Shown here piece after piece: positions 47,481-59,185 of a stretch of DNA of 64,000 bases. Origin of the DNA: Alviniconcha marisindica (lineage: Eukaryota > Mollusca > Gastropoda > Provannidae); NCBI GenBank assembly GCA_018857735.1, contig JABMCL010002303.1, positions 1 to 64,000 of the forward strand, in the 5' to 3' direction. Below the pieces are notes generated by a model. That model was not told the origin of the DNA. It ran no database searches and saw nothing but the letters and a program-made list of their open reading frames with translations. Every line of letters starts with the position of its first letter. Position 1 is the first letter of the stretch. A program made the translations under genes and the position numbers.

Positions 47481-47990
47481 TGTATCCAAAGTACCTGACC
47501 CATTCTGACTTCCTAATCAAACTACTTGCAATTTAGTGTAGTTTATTTTTAAGCCAGACCAAGGAGCAAATTCAGTTAGTATTGTTATTACATTTTCAAA
47601 TGATTTGCTACTGCCATCCAAATAAATTGATGCAAATTGTGATATTCCACATCTTTTATTTTGATTCCAGTAACACCAGAGCCTTTATGGATTCATATTG
47701 CTAAAATTTCTGCACACAGTAGGAAAATATTTAAAGGAGAGAGGGGGTCACCTTGGCTACAGACCCTATTGGAAACCAAGCTCTCATATTATCAAGGATA
47801 ATACACCTTTTTTGTCTCTGCCAAGCCCCAGCCTGTAAAATTTCTAGGCTGAAAGATGCACCTGCAAACAGTGTATTTTCTGGTCCTGTAACACATCTAC
47901 TTTCAGTGCAGTGCGTTTTGATGAAAATCCTTTCACATGCCAGTGCGAAAAGGAAGACAAAAAGGCTTAAGGGTTTCAGATTTCTCACTT
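47480..47990 (-). pseudogene. L1/Tx1-like RT fragment
   Basis: On the minus strand: VCSQGDPLSPFKYFPTVC (the RQGDPLSP block, about 47760-47710), then after shifts QFASIYLDGSSKSFENVITI and WSGLKINYTKLQVV. These are the RT motif B and the SGL-x-IN-x-K-T block of L1-type LINEs. Stops and shifts are many. The next L1 fragment, 60 bp to the right, is on the opposite strand. Confidence 0.8.
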
Positions 47991-48039
47991 TTATTGGTTG
48001 TTTTTAAGTGACATCATGACAGTGAAGGGGTTAAAGACA

Positions 48040-48600
48040 AGACGCTTTTATTCTATAAAGTTATATGCAATGGTAAAAGAGACAAAATCAAACAAATGTA
48101 ATGCTGTGTAAATCCTTAGAGGAGGGAGGTTTAAACATGGCTGAAGTAAATGTTTTCATAGACAGTTTGAAAGTAACTTGGATAAGGAAGATGCTGAAAG
48201 AAGACAGATATAGGTGGTTGGCCTTACTGAAGGAGGATATTCCAGAACTTAACCTACAGAAATACAGTGGATCTAGATTTTTATTTTCTAAGTGCAGTGC
48301 TGTAAATTACCTTTTGGCACGTTTTTTCCTCATTTGTCAGATTTTCAGAAAGATGCATCCCACACACCATTCCTGAATTTTTCCAAGAACCAGTTCTATT
48401 CCACCACAAAATCAAAACTGTGGGAATAGTTATTCCAAGAGAAGTTTGGCAAAGCTAGGCATTAGGACAATTGGACAGTTAACAATTAACTTTAAATTTC
48501 TATAGTTGGTTTACCACAAAGTTTGGCAATAATATCAACTTTTGGGAATATTATGGGATGATTAAAACCATTAAAAAGCATAAAGAAGTTTTCACCTAAA
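48040..48600 (+). pseudogene. L1/Tx1-like fragment, post-RT region
   Basis: NGKRDKIKQM, then SLEEGGLNMAEVNVFIDSLK, VTWIRKMLKEDRYRWLALLK and EDIPELNLQKYSGS are typical of the L1 region after RT. In the minus-strand relative at 6.2 kb the block before this one (DCNRKAF...VMCND) is present. This fragment therefore continues the same type of element but in the other orientation. Confidence 0.8.
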
Positions 48601-48604
48601 GGAT

Positions 48605-49550
48605 GAATCTAGCCCATATACACCTGAAGCAAAGCTGCACTCAGTCCTGCAATTTGAAAGGAAAGAAACAAAATCAGTCTGAAACATACTGCATCAAGAT
48701 ACCAGGCTGCTGCTAAAAGCAGTGGCAAAATGGAATTGCACCCTTGTGGGTCCAATTTAAAGAATTCAACTTCCGACACAAAACTCAAAATGGTTTTAGC
48801 ACAGCATGAGTTCTGACAACAAATGACTGTTTGTATAAACAAAAGGTTAAATGACAAAGAACCAAACTGTGCTCAGTCTTTCATTTTATCTTTTTATAAT
48901 CTTGTATATTATTCATTCCCAGTGTGCATTGCTCTGGCACATTCATGGAGAGAGAGAGAGATTGTGTTTGCATTTGTGTATGTATGTGTGCACCTGTGTG
49001 GTGTAGGGGTATGCGTGTGAATGTGTTAAACTTTTATTAGTTTTAACTGTCTTGTTTTATATGTAGGACTTTTTTTATATTGTGTAATTTTAACATTATC
49101 TACAAGTGTTTGTGTGTGGAGGGGGGAGGGGTGTGGTGTGCGTGCAGGTGCATGAGTGTGTTTGTTGTTGTTATTGAACTTTTACACCGCTTCGTCTTAA
49201 AAGTAAGACTTTACGTTATGAAATGGAAAGTTACTTATAAATGTACATGTGTGTGTGTTGAACTTTCACTTCACTCTGTCTTAGTCCTAGACGTAGGACT
49301 ATGTTTTACATTGGAACATTACTTATAGTGTGTATGCGTGCGCGTGCACAGGTGTGTATGTGTGTGCGTGCATGCAGGAATATGGGTGTGTGTGTGTGTG
49401 TGTGATTTTGGTGGTGTGGATGGGTGTATACCTCTAACCATGCTCGTTGATGTATGTCAGTGTTGTTGTTTCTTATGTTTGTACGCTTACCACTTTCAAG
49501 ACACTTTCCTTGTAAAATTTGGTGAATAAAGAATCTGAATCTTATCAATT
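48605..49550. other. no gene; GT-rich DNA ending in a LINE-type tail
   Basis: Several TG/GTGCGTGTG stretches (48965-49020, 49110-49165, 49330-49410) and a TGAATAAAGAATCTGAATCT end at 49521-49540. ORFs are GT-repeat translations. Confidence 0.5.
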
Positions 49551-49554
49551 CTAA

Positions 49555-49665
49555 CAGATGTATGTTTTGTCAAACTGAAAAGGAAACAATAAGACACCTC
49601 CTCTGGAACTGCACTTAAACTGAGACCTTTTGGATGCATGTTTTAGATCACAAAAAATACACCTC
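49555..49665 (+). pseudogene. L1-like C-terminal zinc-finger fragment
   Basis: The codons read CMFCQTEKETIRHLLWNCT, stop, TETFWMHVL. C-x2-C-x(8-9)-H-LLW-x-C is the conserved end of L1/Tx1 ORF2. It could be the far end of the element whose middle is at 48040-48600, with ~950 bp of unrelated sequence in between. That sequence includes a GAATAAAGAATCTGAATCT tail at 49523. Confidence 0.7.
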
Positions 49666-49709
49666 ATATACATGTTCTCTGACTATTAGAGTATTTGGTT
49701 ATTTTTGGT

Positions 49710-50299
49710 GTAAACATGCTGGATCTGAATCAGAAGTGTTCTGGTTATGGCCAGTTGTGGCCATTATGACCAGTGTGAAACCAGGATTGGGCCAGATCAT
49801 ATATGCAGGATCTGACTATTGCATCCGATTTGGTTCCAGTCTTCCAAAAAGGCCCCATCTGACTATGCAAAACCGGCCCAGATCCAATCTGGATGGCCTG
49901 GTCAGGTTTTGGTTAAATGTATCTGGTCTGGAAACAAACTGGTGTGCAAGAATCATCAGGCCCTGTTCTGGCAGAATGCAACCAACCAACTACCAGTTTC
50001 CCACTTTCAGACTCGGTTGGGAAGCTGGTAGCGGGCCAGTTGCATTCTGCCACAACAGGGCCTGATGATGCTTGCACACCGGTTTGCTTCCTGACCAGAT
50101 ACGTTTGACCAAAACCTGACCAGGATCATATTGTACAAAACCAGCCTGGGTCCGATTTGGTTCTGGATGATTGTGTCAGGTTGTGGCCAAATGGATCCAG
50201 TCTGGAAGCAAGCCAGTTGCAAGAATCATCGGGGCCTGCTTCTGGCCAATGCTTCCAAGCCTATCCAGATTGGATGCAAATCAGATCCAGCATGTTTAC
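49710..50299. mobile_element. 590-bp foldback element with 19-bp TIRs
   Basis: GTAAACATGCTGGATCTGA at 49710-49728 has its exact reverse complement at 50281-50299. Inside, a ~115-bp segment (about 49880-49995: GGCCTGGTCAGGTTTTGGTT ... AGGCCCTGTTCTGGCAGAAT) returns in reverse complement at about 50030-50125. A third, direct, more diverged copy follows at 50150-50275. The 143-codon ORF at 49634-50065 crosses these copies and is not a gene. Confidence 0.88.
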
Positions 50300-50687
50300 T
50301 GGGACAACAGACAAGGTCTTTGACCTAATAACACTGATGGCAAAGTACTACATCTTCAGTGCAAATATTTACAGATTATACCAAACTCAGCTATAGAGAG
50401 ACATCTGGACATTAAAGGGAGACTTATATATTTTTCACTATGGGCCCCATACTTCTTGCTAATCGGTGACAACAATGTGTAAGTGGAGGGTACCCAGAGA
50501 GCTGCTCACATGCATACACAAGCACGTGGGTGTTTGTATGTAAGAGAGTTACATAAGCACACATATATATATATAATTATGGAGTTCAGTAGAAGATCGG
50601 TAACTGCAATGTTTGTGTGGTTGTTTGCATATTGCCTGCAAAAAAGTTTTGAAGTGTAATTAAAAAAAATACACACAAAAATTCTGC

Positions 50688-51000
50688 ATGGAGGCCATCC
50701 TGGAGATGAAGGTGGTGAAACAGTTCCTCAGCTCCAAGCCATGGGTTACATCTGAACTGAAGTCCCTGCTTCATGACAGATGGCAAGCTTTTCTGGCAGA
50801 AGGACACCCAAAAGGTGAAGGAGTTGCAGAAGAGGCTCAACAAGATATAGTACGAGAAGCAATACTATGCTTCAAAGGTTGAGGACAACTTTCTCCAGTG
50901 CAACGCAAAGTAATACTGGGAGAACACTGAGGTCATCACTTACTACAGATGAAGAAGGGCCCAGTGATGGATAACTTGACGAGGTTTTCGCTGACAACAT
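50688..51000 (+). pseudogene. LINE fragment, linker between endonuclease and RT
   Basis: FLSSKPWVTSELKSLLHDRW and QAFLAEGHPK, then after a one-base shift KVKELQKRLNKI*YEKQYYA and SKVEDNFLQCNAK. The NKPW-(V/I)-T-x-(D/E)-LK...K-AF and KVED-x-L-Q-x-N words belong to the linker of CR1/Rex-like LINEs. RT itself does not follow. Tandem repeats begin at 51014. Confidence 0.75.
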
Positions 51001-51013
51001 CTACCTGCTCCAT

Positions 51014-51250
51014 CCTAAATGTACTTGTACATTTTAAAATAAGAACACCTACATGCAAGTTAAAGAAAATGGGGAAGTAATAGTTGTACTCTTACTCTGT
51101 GCCTAAAATTGTTAGTACATTTTAAAATAAGCAGAATGCATACATGCAGGTTGAGTGTGTGTTTGTTTTAATAGTTGTACTTTTAATCTGTGCCTAAATT
51201 TATTTGTACATTAAAAAAGAAGCAGGGTGCATACATACATGTTATGTGTG
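51014..51250. repeat. 88-91 bp tandem repeat, ~2.7 copies
   Basis: CCTAAATGTACTTGTACATT, CCTAAAATTGTTAGTACATT and CCTAAATTTATTTGTACATT start the units at 51014, 51102 and 51193. Each is followed by TTAAAATAAG and a CATACATGCAGG-like block. Confidence 0.85.
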
Positions 51251-51732
51251 TTGGTGTGTAAGTGAGAAAAGCAAATTTTAATAATTATAATAATGATGGA
51301 TTATTGAGTGCAAATCTTCTTGCGAAACAAAAACTCAGTGTGCTAGCACACACCATTCACACACATAAAATACATGCTGACATACACATAATCTATTGCT
51401 ACAGGAATGGTCTACCTAGGTTTGTGAAAAGGCCTGCCTTACACCCCATGTTAGTGAACCAACTGCACAACTGATTCCATTGTAATAGTGACAAGAAAAA
51501 TATTTAGCAAGCAGTAAGTAATAGTGGATTTTGTACTGCTATATTTCCATCGTCTTTCTTGGGAGGCCTTGTACAGCCAAGAACTTTTCAACCCCTTTCT
51601 GGAAGGTGGGATTTAATCAATGATCTGATTCTTTCCTTTCCATGAGAGCGATGAGTGTGGACTGGTGCACATGTGTGAGTGAGAGCAAGAGGAAAAGAGG
51701 GGGTGCTGTAGACAAATGTTGCATATTAATTT

Positions 51733-52045
51733 TTGTACACATTTTTTAAGCCAATTTATTTTGTAATGGTAACGGTAAAAGTATCAAATCACTGCCACAA
51801 ACCAGCCAAGTATACTTTGCTGTTGTTTGCACAGGTTACTATTACAGATATTGTTTCTTGTGGGTGGGGGGGAGAGGGGGGGCCTGAACATTTTTACATG
51901 CAATTTTTTTTTTAAACTGTTGCTACAAAATAATTTTGTCATATTAGAAGTAAAAGGATCAAATAACTGACACAAATAAATCAGTTGAGTACACATTGCT
52001 GTCTCGGTGTCTGTACTTCTTGCAGGTAAAGTTGTTTTGTTTTGT
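51733..52045. repeat. ~173-bp tandem duplication
   Basis: GTAAAAGTATCAAATCACTG with CACAAACCAGCCAAGTATAC (from about 51763) and GTAAAAGGATCAAATAACTG with CACAAATAAATCAGTTGAGT (from about 51947) start two diverged copies. Each ends in TTTGCACAGGT or CTTCTTGCAGGT. A G-rich run lies at 51866-51892. Confidence 0.75.
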
Positions 52046-52399
52046 ATGTATGTCTGTGGATGAAAGAGGGAAAGCAGTGGGGGTGGTGGTGCAAGGGATG
52101 GGGGAGGGCTCATGTAAACAGGCCACTATGCAACAATAAACATCATAATAAAATGTTATTGGGGAAAATAATCTTCCATTTTGTGTATACTGCCAAAACT
52201 ATTTTCAGACGTTTTACACTTCTGCAAATTGAAGACCATTGGAAGGAGAAAATCAATTAAGTACACAAAGCACTAGATTTAGATAAAGGCATACATGCCA
52301 GTAACATTGGAAATGATTCTGTCTTTTAGTTGTGTAACACACTGAGTTTGTGTTTTTGTTGTGTGTTTAAAAAAAAAAAAAATGAACTGTCTTTTATCA

Positions 52400-52865
52400 T
52401 ACCAGCCCTGGACAGGTCAACTTCCAATTCAGTGATGACCATCCCCAACCAGGTGTGTCCTCAGGTGGCGGATAGTGGGAAGACCTCCAGATATGGAGGG
52501 TTAGCTGGGAAATAAGCCAGCTGGCTGGATGAATAAGCAGTTATGGACCAAACTGGCGGTGCTCCTACCAGGACTGGGTGGGGTAGCAGGTGGCTCTGCT
52601 ACACCTAAACTGTGTCCATTGACAGGATCATCAGTGAATATGGGCTGCTGTAAGCCCTAGCTACAGGTGGGATCCCAAGGAAACAATCCCCCCCTGTGCT
52701 CCTAGGGCAGGACGTAGGGGCCAGGAGCTAAGGGTGAGGTAACCCGCACAGAAAACCTAGGGGGCTGAAGATGGAGGTACTGAGCCACTGGCACTCTCCA
52801 AAAAATCATAGTACCACGCACTTTAAACGCCATGAAAAGGCGGCAGTCAAGAAGAAGATGATACC
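52400..52865. repeat. GC-richer repeat-like block ending TCAAGAAGAAGATG
   Basis: The block contains GTGTGTCCTCAGGTGGCGGA-TAGTGGGAAGACC, GGGATCCCAAGGAAACAATC and GCCATGAAAAGGCGGCAGTC. The composition differs from the AT-rich flanks. The closing AAGAAGAAG looks like a retrotransposon tail. I know similar GGTGGCGGATAGT words from mollusc repeats but cannot assign a family. Confidence 0.45.
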
Positions 52866-53148
52866 AGCCTTTGAACTGCATATAAAGATGGTTGATGTCA
52901 AGAACACAAGAAAAATGGGCATCATTTGTTTTTTTAATTGTGTTTGAAATGATTCACAAATGAACTGTCATTCAACACAAAACACAGTAGTACAGAAACA
53001 CTTCAGTTTTGATATCAGAATGATTTTTGGTGGTGGAGCAGATAAAATGCCCGTTCCAGCTAATGGGGTACAGTTGATAGTAAAAAGAAGTTGAAATCAA
53101 AGGTGACTTGTTGAGGGGTTGTCATCTGACACATTACAACATCTGCCA

Positions 53149-53149
<1 letters not shown>

Positions 53150-53191
<42 letters not shown>
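53150..53191. repeat. (TA)n microsatellite
   Basis: An uninterrupted AT run of 42 bp. Other AT runs lie at 34346-34372 and 43000-43060. Confidence 0.97.
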
Positions 53192-53195
<4 letters not shown>

Positions 53196-53850
53196 AGTCT
53201 CAAGATTCAGCCTAATACACCCTAAATCAACACACCAATTTGCTAGGTGCAAATTTAACTTTCTCTCTTCAGTTGTTCACATTCATAATGGAGAAAGCAT
53301 CGAAGTGTTCAGTGTCTTGAACAACAAAATTATGGAGGTTCCTTTACAAAACACTGTTGATTTCAAAATCAGCTAGACCTAAAAGAAAGATAAACCAGTC
53401 AATACTTAACCAGAGTCCAGATGCATATATTACACAATTCCAAAGAAATATGAAACAAATAACTGAAAGATATAAAATTGTCAGCCAGCATTTACAACAA
53501 CTTCAGAATTGTATGCATCGTTTGTAGAGGTTATCTGGCCACAGCTTTGTTCAAATAGAACTTTAGAAGAGAATAAAACTTTAAAAACCAGATCCCTCAT
53601 GTTTGATGTAAGTTGATATGGCTGGGATACCATTTATTTGACCACTGTCAGGTTAGACAGGGTTGTGGAAAAAGGCTGGCATCTGTCATTTCAGGTATCT
53701 ATCTTTTCCTACTAAACATTGTTGCAGCTATGTTTTCAGCTGTGTCCATCATTAGATTGTTGATAATATTTTTGAGAAAATGAAAAAAAAAAGAGCTTCT
53801 AAAATGCATTGTTTTGTGCCATTTTCATCCTGTAAACGGTGTAATACAGT

Positions 53851-53985
53851 ATCAACAAACAAGGGAGTTAATTAGTGCTCAAAATACGTATCACAAGTAC
53901 AACAACAAAGACCTAAGTCGCATACAGTAACTCTCACCTGGCATGCATGTAAACACAAGGTACATAAACACCAGAGGTACATCTT
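53851..53985. repeat. second copy of the 5301-5435 repeat
   Basis: AAGGGAGTTAATTAGTGCTC, ATCACAAGTACAACAACAAA, CATACAGTAACTCTCACC and ACACAAGGTACATAAACACC align with 5310-5430. The open frame of the first copy is not kept. Confidence 0.8.
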
Positions 53986-54149
53986 CAAATACTGTAATAC
54001 AGTGTAAATATTACAATGTTTTGATCTTTATTTTAAGCGTTTATTAGAACTTCAGTTTATGACAGCAAGTTTCTTTAAAGGTTTATTACACACTACAGCT
54101 TTTATTGCTGGGCAATGAACACTCTCCAGATTCACCCAGAAACACTTGT

Positions 54150-54445
54150 AACATAAGTAAACACAGTGTTTAACATCCACAGAAACCATAAGGCTTATTA
54201 GGGACAAGGGGGAGGGGGAAGACATGAAAAGCTTGTCTGTGTGCTCTGACCTGCAAAGACTGAAGAGACTGTCCGCCACTGCCAGAACAAAAATGTGAAG
54301 CAACTTGTGTACTTCGCTGATTGCTGTTTTAAGAGCTGTGCAGAGCAGTCACAAAGACAAATGTCCAAAAAGCAACTGTTGAGGAATGACCGAAGCAAAG
54401 GATTGTCCACCTCTCTATGAGAGCCCAGCTCCACTTCCCTCCTTT
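54150..54445 (-). repeat. dispersed repeat paralogous to 45740-46075
   Basis: See the shared words listed for 45740-46075. In this copy they are GGCTTATTAGGGACAAGG, TCTGTGTGCTCTGACC, CCACTGCCAGAACAAAAATG, GCAGTCACAAAGACAAATG and AGAGCCCAGCTCCACTTCCC. A 90-codon minus frame (54198-54470) is open here but closed in the other copy. Confidence 0.7.
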
Positions 54446-55299
54446 TGATCTCGCCCAGACTCTGCAACAAAATGTAAGATAAATATCAAAGCATGAAAGT
54501 TAAAATTTTGGATCAGGATGCACTGATTTTTAATGTGACATTTTGTGATGCAATGTTTTCTTTTTCTTCATTATTGATGTTGCAGCCTTGACATCAGAAA
54601 TAAATTTTGTTTTCACGATATATAAAATTCCGTAATTGCACTCCATTAGCTGGAATGGGTGAGAAATGATTGGATATGTATGAAAAATATCAAAACCAAA
54701 AACCATGTAGCAAACCAAACACCTGGTGAGTCAAGGTAACCACTGGAACAGCAGTCATTACTTGCAATGAAGTTTAACAGCACATTTTGATTTGGTGCAA
54801 TGAAACTTTTGATAACTTGTTGATGAAAATGCCGAATATGGCACTATTGACACTGAAACCATGAACAGTGTGGTAACCCCCTCCAAAAACAACAACAAAA
54901 CAACAGCAATGAGCACAGCACAAAACAATAGCGGAGGCAGGAGAGGGGAATCAAATGAAAGCCCTGAAATTCCAGACAGGAGGATTACATCAGAAATCCC
55001 TGGCCTCCCGTTGGGGTCATGAGAGATGCATGTTCACGTCATATGAGGAAAAAGGTCAGAGACCATGTAGTTGATGTAGTTAATGGCGTTTTGCACATCC
55101 AATATTAGTGCATAACTATTGTTACTCAAACAGTTGTCTTTAAAAAAAAAAACTAATCAGGGCGTATTAAAACAAGACCTCAAGTTATTAAAATGCCATC
55201 TTCTGCATTATGATAAGAGATGTAGTTTAAGAAATCTGCTTTAAGTTGTCCTCAAAATATGAGCCACTTTTTATTTTGCTTCTTCACTAAGTATTTCAC

Positions 55300-55350
55300 T
55301 TAAAGCATCACTGTGACCTAGACCTTGGAGACAGCAAGCAATCCAAGCTC
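55300..55350. repeat. single TGACCTTGACC-family unit
   Basis: CATCACTGTGACCTAGACCT followed by TGGAGACAGCAAGCAATCCA. The motif is mutated at two places. It is the isolated last relative of the 10.5-kb array in this window. Confidence 0.6.
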
Positions 55351-55824
55351 ATGAAAATGCATTACTGTACTGTATTATAATGCTGTTTGTGTTGATCACA
55401 ATAATGTTGGGGTTCTCTTTTATCCAATACACTAACACTTGGTTTGAGTCACAAAATATTCTTTATTACTAGAGACATAGACATATAACTAGCACAGAGG
55501 GCAGAGGAACATGTGATGGGTAGCGAGCAAGTGGGCAGGCCAGTGTGTGAGAAGCAGTGAAGAGAGGGGGGAAGGGGGTGGTTCTGGGGCATCGTCACTA
55601 CTGACCACACTAGTGTCAGTCTGGAAGCTTCTATCAGGTTATGTGTTAGGGTGGGTGTGTCTGGTTCCAGACTGTAGGGCAGTAAGGGAGCAGAGGCTAA
55701 GTGTGAAATAAAGACTATATGATTACATGTACTGACTGCAAAAGGTTAAGAAATTAGACCAGCCAGAAAAATTCAAATGCAGCATCTCTGAAGTGTATTC
55801 AAATAAATCACGGCTCAACTGAGT

Positions 55825-56097
55825 TTGTGCAAGGCAGACTCCATTCCCAACATTATGAAGACTGCGCAGCAACTTTCCGAGACATCGCTTGCAACAGACT
55901 GGTCCCAGTCTATCTTCTGCCAACCCTGTAAGGCACAATACACTTCTTCCCATGCTTGTCTAGCACATAAAAGACCCCAAAGTAAAAGGGAAAACAGATG
56001 GCAGTGCTATATTTGCACAAGTTTTACAAATGATTTGCAATGGGTCCAACATGTTAAAGACATGCCTGTGAAGTCTATGATGCTGCTTGACAAATGA
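55825..56097 (+). CDS. 90-codon open frame with C2H2-like spacing, unidentified
   Basis: CQPCKAQYTSSHACLAHKRP and WQCYICTSFTNDLQWVQH have Cys pairs followed by His at zinc-finger-like distances (the second is C-x2-C-x11-H). The minus strand over part of it is also open. There are no splice sites or start context of note. It could be a decayed zinc-finger exon or a transposon gag piece. Low certainty. Confidence 0.2.
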   Translation: MCKADSIPNIMKTAQQLSETSLATDWSQSIFCQPCKAQYTSSHACLAHKRPQSKRENRWQCYICTSFTNDLQWVQHVKDMPVKSMMLLDK

Positions 56098-56766
56098 GAT
56101 CTCGTGCAATCTGGAATGCAGCCACTAAAGCACTCAGCTGAATTCGCTCACTGGCACCACTGGCAAGACGATATCTGCAACATCAGACTCAGATACATTA
56201 ATCTGAATACAATTCAGGTACCTGAACAGAGTGCTTATGCAAATATTGTGAAAAACAAGTTGGCTAACAAGTTAGTTAGTTAATTGGTGCTTTGAGCCCA
56301 GTCAACCACAAAGGGTTATATCAGGGCTAACAACAATTTTAGGTTTATCTCCTGATTATTTATAAAGGAAATTGTAAAACGTTCTATGTAAAAGTTTTGT
56401 ACAACTCTTTAAAAATATTTCACACAAACATTGCCTTACCATACTTCATATTTTGTAAAATGCATTTACAAAGGGAACTTTAAAATGTTCTACTTAAAAA
56501 ACAACAACATTTCTTTGAAAATACTTGACACAACATTTACTGTAACACACTTCATATTTTATAAAACACACCAGTCTCATGCAAGAAGTCAAAAATGATT
56601 TCAGGACTCACATTTCGAAAGAGTGAATACAAAGACTTTTGTTCGAAATATTGTTTCCTGACTTTCAATAATTTAGCACATTTAATCAATATATGTTTAA
56701 TTGTAAGTACATTATTACACATAACACAAACAGGAACCTCTTCTTTTCTCAAAATAAATGAATGTG

Positions 56767-57319
56767 TCAAATAAGAATGACCAATCTGAATGACATCTGT
56801 TTAAAACAGTTTTCCTTCCTTGTGTTACAAAAAGATAAAAGTTTGCCTGGAAGCCTTGGTAAAATTTCATGAAACTTATTTGATACCAAACCAGCTTCAT
56901 CCCATTCCCTTTGCCAAACCTCACAGACATATTTGGAAGTTAAAGGTTTGAGGTCGGAGAAAGGTACGAGACCAGCGGTCGGTTCAGTCTTGAGAGCCTC
57001 TTTTGCAGCTCTATCAGCTGCCTCGTTTCCTCGAATACCTATATATATGTCAAGGGACCCACATAAAAATAGTTTTCTTTTTGTCTGCATTAATTTTGTG
57101 TAAAAGTTCCTGTATTTGTATTAGTAGAGGATGGTCAGTCTTACAGTTTTTAAGCGCTTGCAGAGCAGAAAGTGAGTCTGAGAAAATCATGAATTTCTTT
57201 TCTTTTGACTGGTATACTTGTTTAAGAGCTAACAGAATTGCCTGCAGTTCCGCTGTGTAGACAAGAGAAGGGGCCATTTGGAGCAACAGACGACACTGCT
57301 GCAGCAGCAACCTTCTCAT
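56767..57319 (-). pseudogene. RNase H domain of I-like LINE copy 2
   Basis: VYTAELQAILLALKQVYQSK (catalytic Glu) and FMIFSDSLSALQALKN (catalytic Asp) are in the frame 57050-57319. IGIRGNEAADRAAKEALKTE (final catalytic Asp) follows in another frame (56767-57090). The three acidic residues are present, but one frameshift separates them. The C-terminal CVMCNNVLTIKHILIKC zinc finger follows at 56552-56770. Confidence 0.88.
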
Positions 57320-57671
57320 CTACCTTTGAGCCATTGGTATATATCTGCATATATTTTGGATGTCTGGATGTTATTTCTAAAAAGGCTTGTTTATATACTT
57401 CAGGGTTTGTAGAATCTTTTTCATATTTTGTCAGATAGATCTGAGGTTCAGATTGACTCCAAGGAGGGTCACTGTGGTGTCATCAACCACATCCAGGTCA
57501 ATCTTAAATCCTCAAACAGTGGTAGAATTCGGAGGCCAAGAGGCGGAGTTAGGGTGGATTTTTCGAAAAGTTTTAAGTTCAGTGGCTCGAAAACACAGCT
57601 GTAAGCTGGGTTGTTAGGACAAGTTTTTAGTTTTAACACATAATTCATGGATATTTTCTTTCTTCTGTTTT

Positions 57672-58800
57672 TTAAAGACATTTCTTTTGCTGTGGCATAG
57701 AGGCTTGCTTGTTACTGGGGAAGTACAAAAAGCTCCAAGAGCAATTCGTAACCCCTGGTGATGGATGGGGTCCAGTTTCTTTAGAATGTTGTTTGAAGCT
57801 GCCCCATATACAATGCACCCATAGTCTAATTTGGATCTTACAAGGGCTCGATATAGACACAGTAGAGTTTTTTGATCGGCCCCCCCAATTGGTGTGGCCT
57901 ACGACTTTTAAAATATCAAGAGCTTTAAGACAGTTTGTTTTGAGATATTTTACATGACTGCTGTAGGATAAAGTTCGATCAAATATTACACCAAGAAATT
58001 TAGCTTCTGTTGCTACCTTGATAGGAGTTTTGTCCAGCAAGATAGATGGTTCTGCAAAATGTTTACACTGATTACAGAAGTGCATGCAGACTGTTTTGCT
58101 TGTGGAGAATTTGAAACCACTTTTAGAGACCCAATCCTGCACTGTTTACACATAGTTGCATAAGTCTCTGTGCATGTGGGAGGAACTTTGAACGTATACA
58201 AAGGGCAAAATCATCCACAAATAATGACGCTTCCAAACCTTTCAAGACAGACTTGACAATGTTGTTAATTTTAAGACTGAAAAGAATCGGAGACAAGATG
58301 CTTCCCTGAGGAACACTCATCTCCTACTCATACGTATCAGACAGAGTAGAGCCAGCTCTCACCTGAAACAGCCGATGGGACAGAAACCCCTCAATAAAGG
58401 TAGGCAAATGGCCTCGAAAATCAAGATCGTAAAGATTGGACAGTATACCGTGTTTCCACATGGTGTTGTAGGCTTTTTCCAGGTCAAAGAAAATGGCAAG
58501 AACGTGTTCTTTTTTGGCAAAAGCATTACGAATGAAACTGTCAAATCGTACCAGCTGATCTGCAGTGCTACATTTTTTCCAAAAACTGCACTGCTCCGAG
58601 GCTAATAAACCTTTGGATTCCAAGACCCACATCAGTCGTTTGTTTACCTTCTTCTCCATCGTTTTGCATAAGCAACTGGTTAAGGTGACGGGTCTATAGT
58701 TGTTAGGATCTGAAGAATCCATACCAGGTTCTGGTATCGCAACTATGGTGGCTTTTCTCCAAGAGGGCGGAAAAATTCTGGATTCCCAAATGGTGTTCAA
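57672..58800 (-). pseudogene. RT domain of I-like LINE copy 2
   Basis: The N-terminal frame (58324-58800) reads IFPPSWRKATIVAIPEPGMD, DPNNYRPVTLTSCLCKTMEK, SEQCSFWKKCSTADQLVRF and LAIFFDLEKAYNTMWKHGI (first catalytic Asp kept). One in-frame TAG follows DTYE. Next come MSVPQGSILSPILFSLKINN and ASLFVDDFALCIRS with the FVDD active site intact. After a frameshift comes WVSKSGFKFSTSKTVCMHFC. The enzyme is broken by only a few lesions, which suggests a fairly young copy. Confidence 0.9.
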
Positions 58801-59185
58801 AATAGTCAGCAGCAGGGTTAACGAACTCTCTGGAAGGTTAGTGAGGAGTTTATAATGAATGTCGTCAGGTCCAACAGCCCAGTCATTTGACTTTTGAAGT
58901 GCCTGTTTCAGTTCTAAAAGTGAAAATGGTTGATAGTAGTCTTCTGCGTTGTCTGAGGTGAATTTGACATTTTTTTTTCTCTTTTCTCTTTTTAATGGTT
59001 TGAAATTGTGTTGAATAGTGTTGTGATGAGGAGTTGTGAGAAATGGTGGCGGCTAACAGATTTGCAATTTTTCTTGTCTTTGATAAATTTTCCATTGACT
59101 TTTAAGTGACCTAAAGAGGAGCTAATTTTTTTCCCTTTGATTTTTCGGATCACTTTCCAGACAGTTTTAGGTCTGGTTTTTGATG

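Noticed and set aside
49634..50065. 143-codon ORF
   Set aside because: It starts in an out-of-frame L1 remnant and runs through both arms of a foldback element. No protein similarity.
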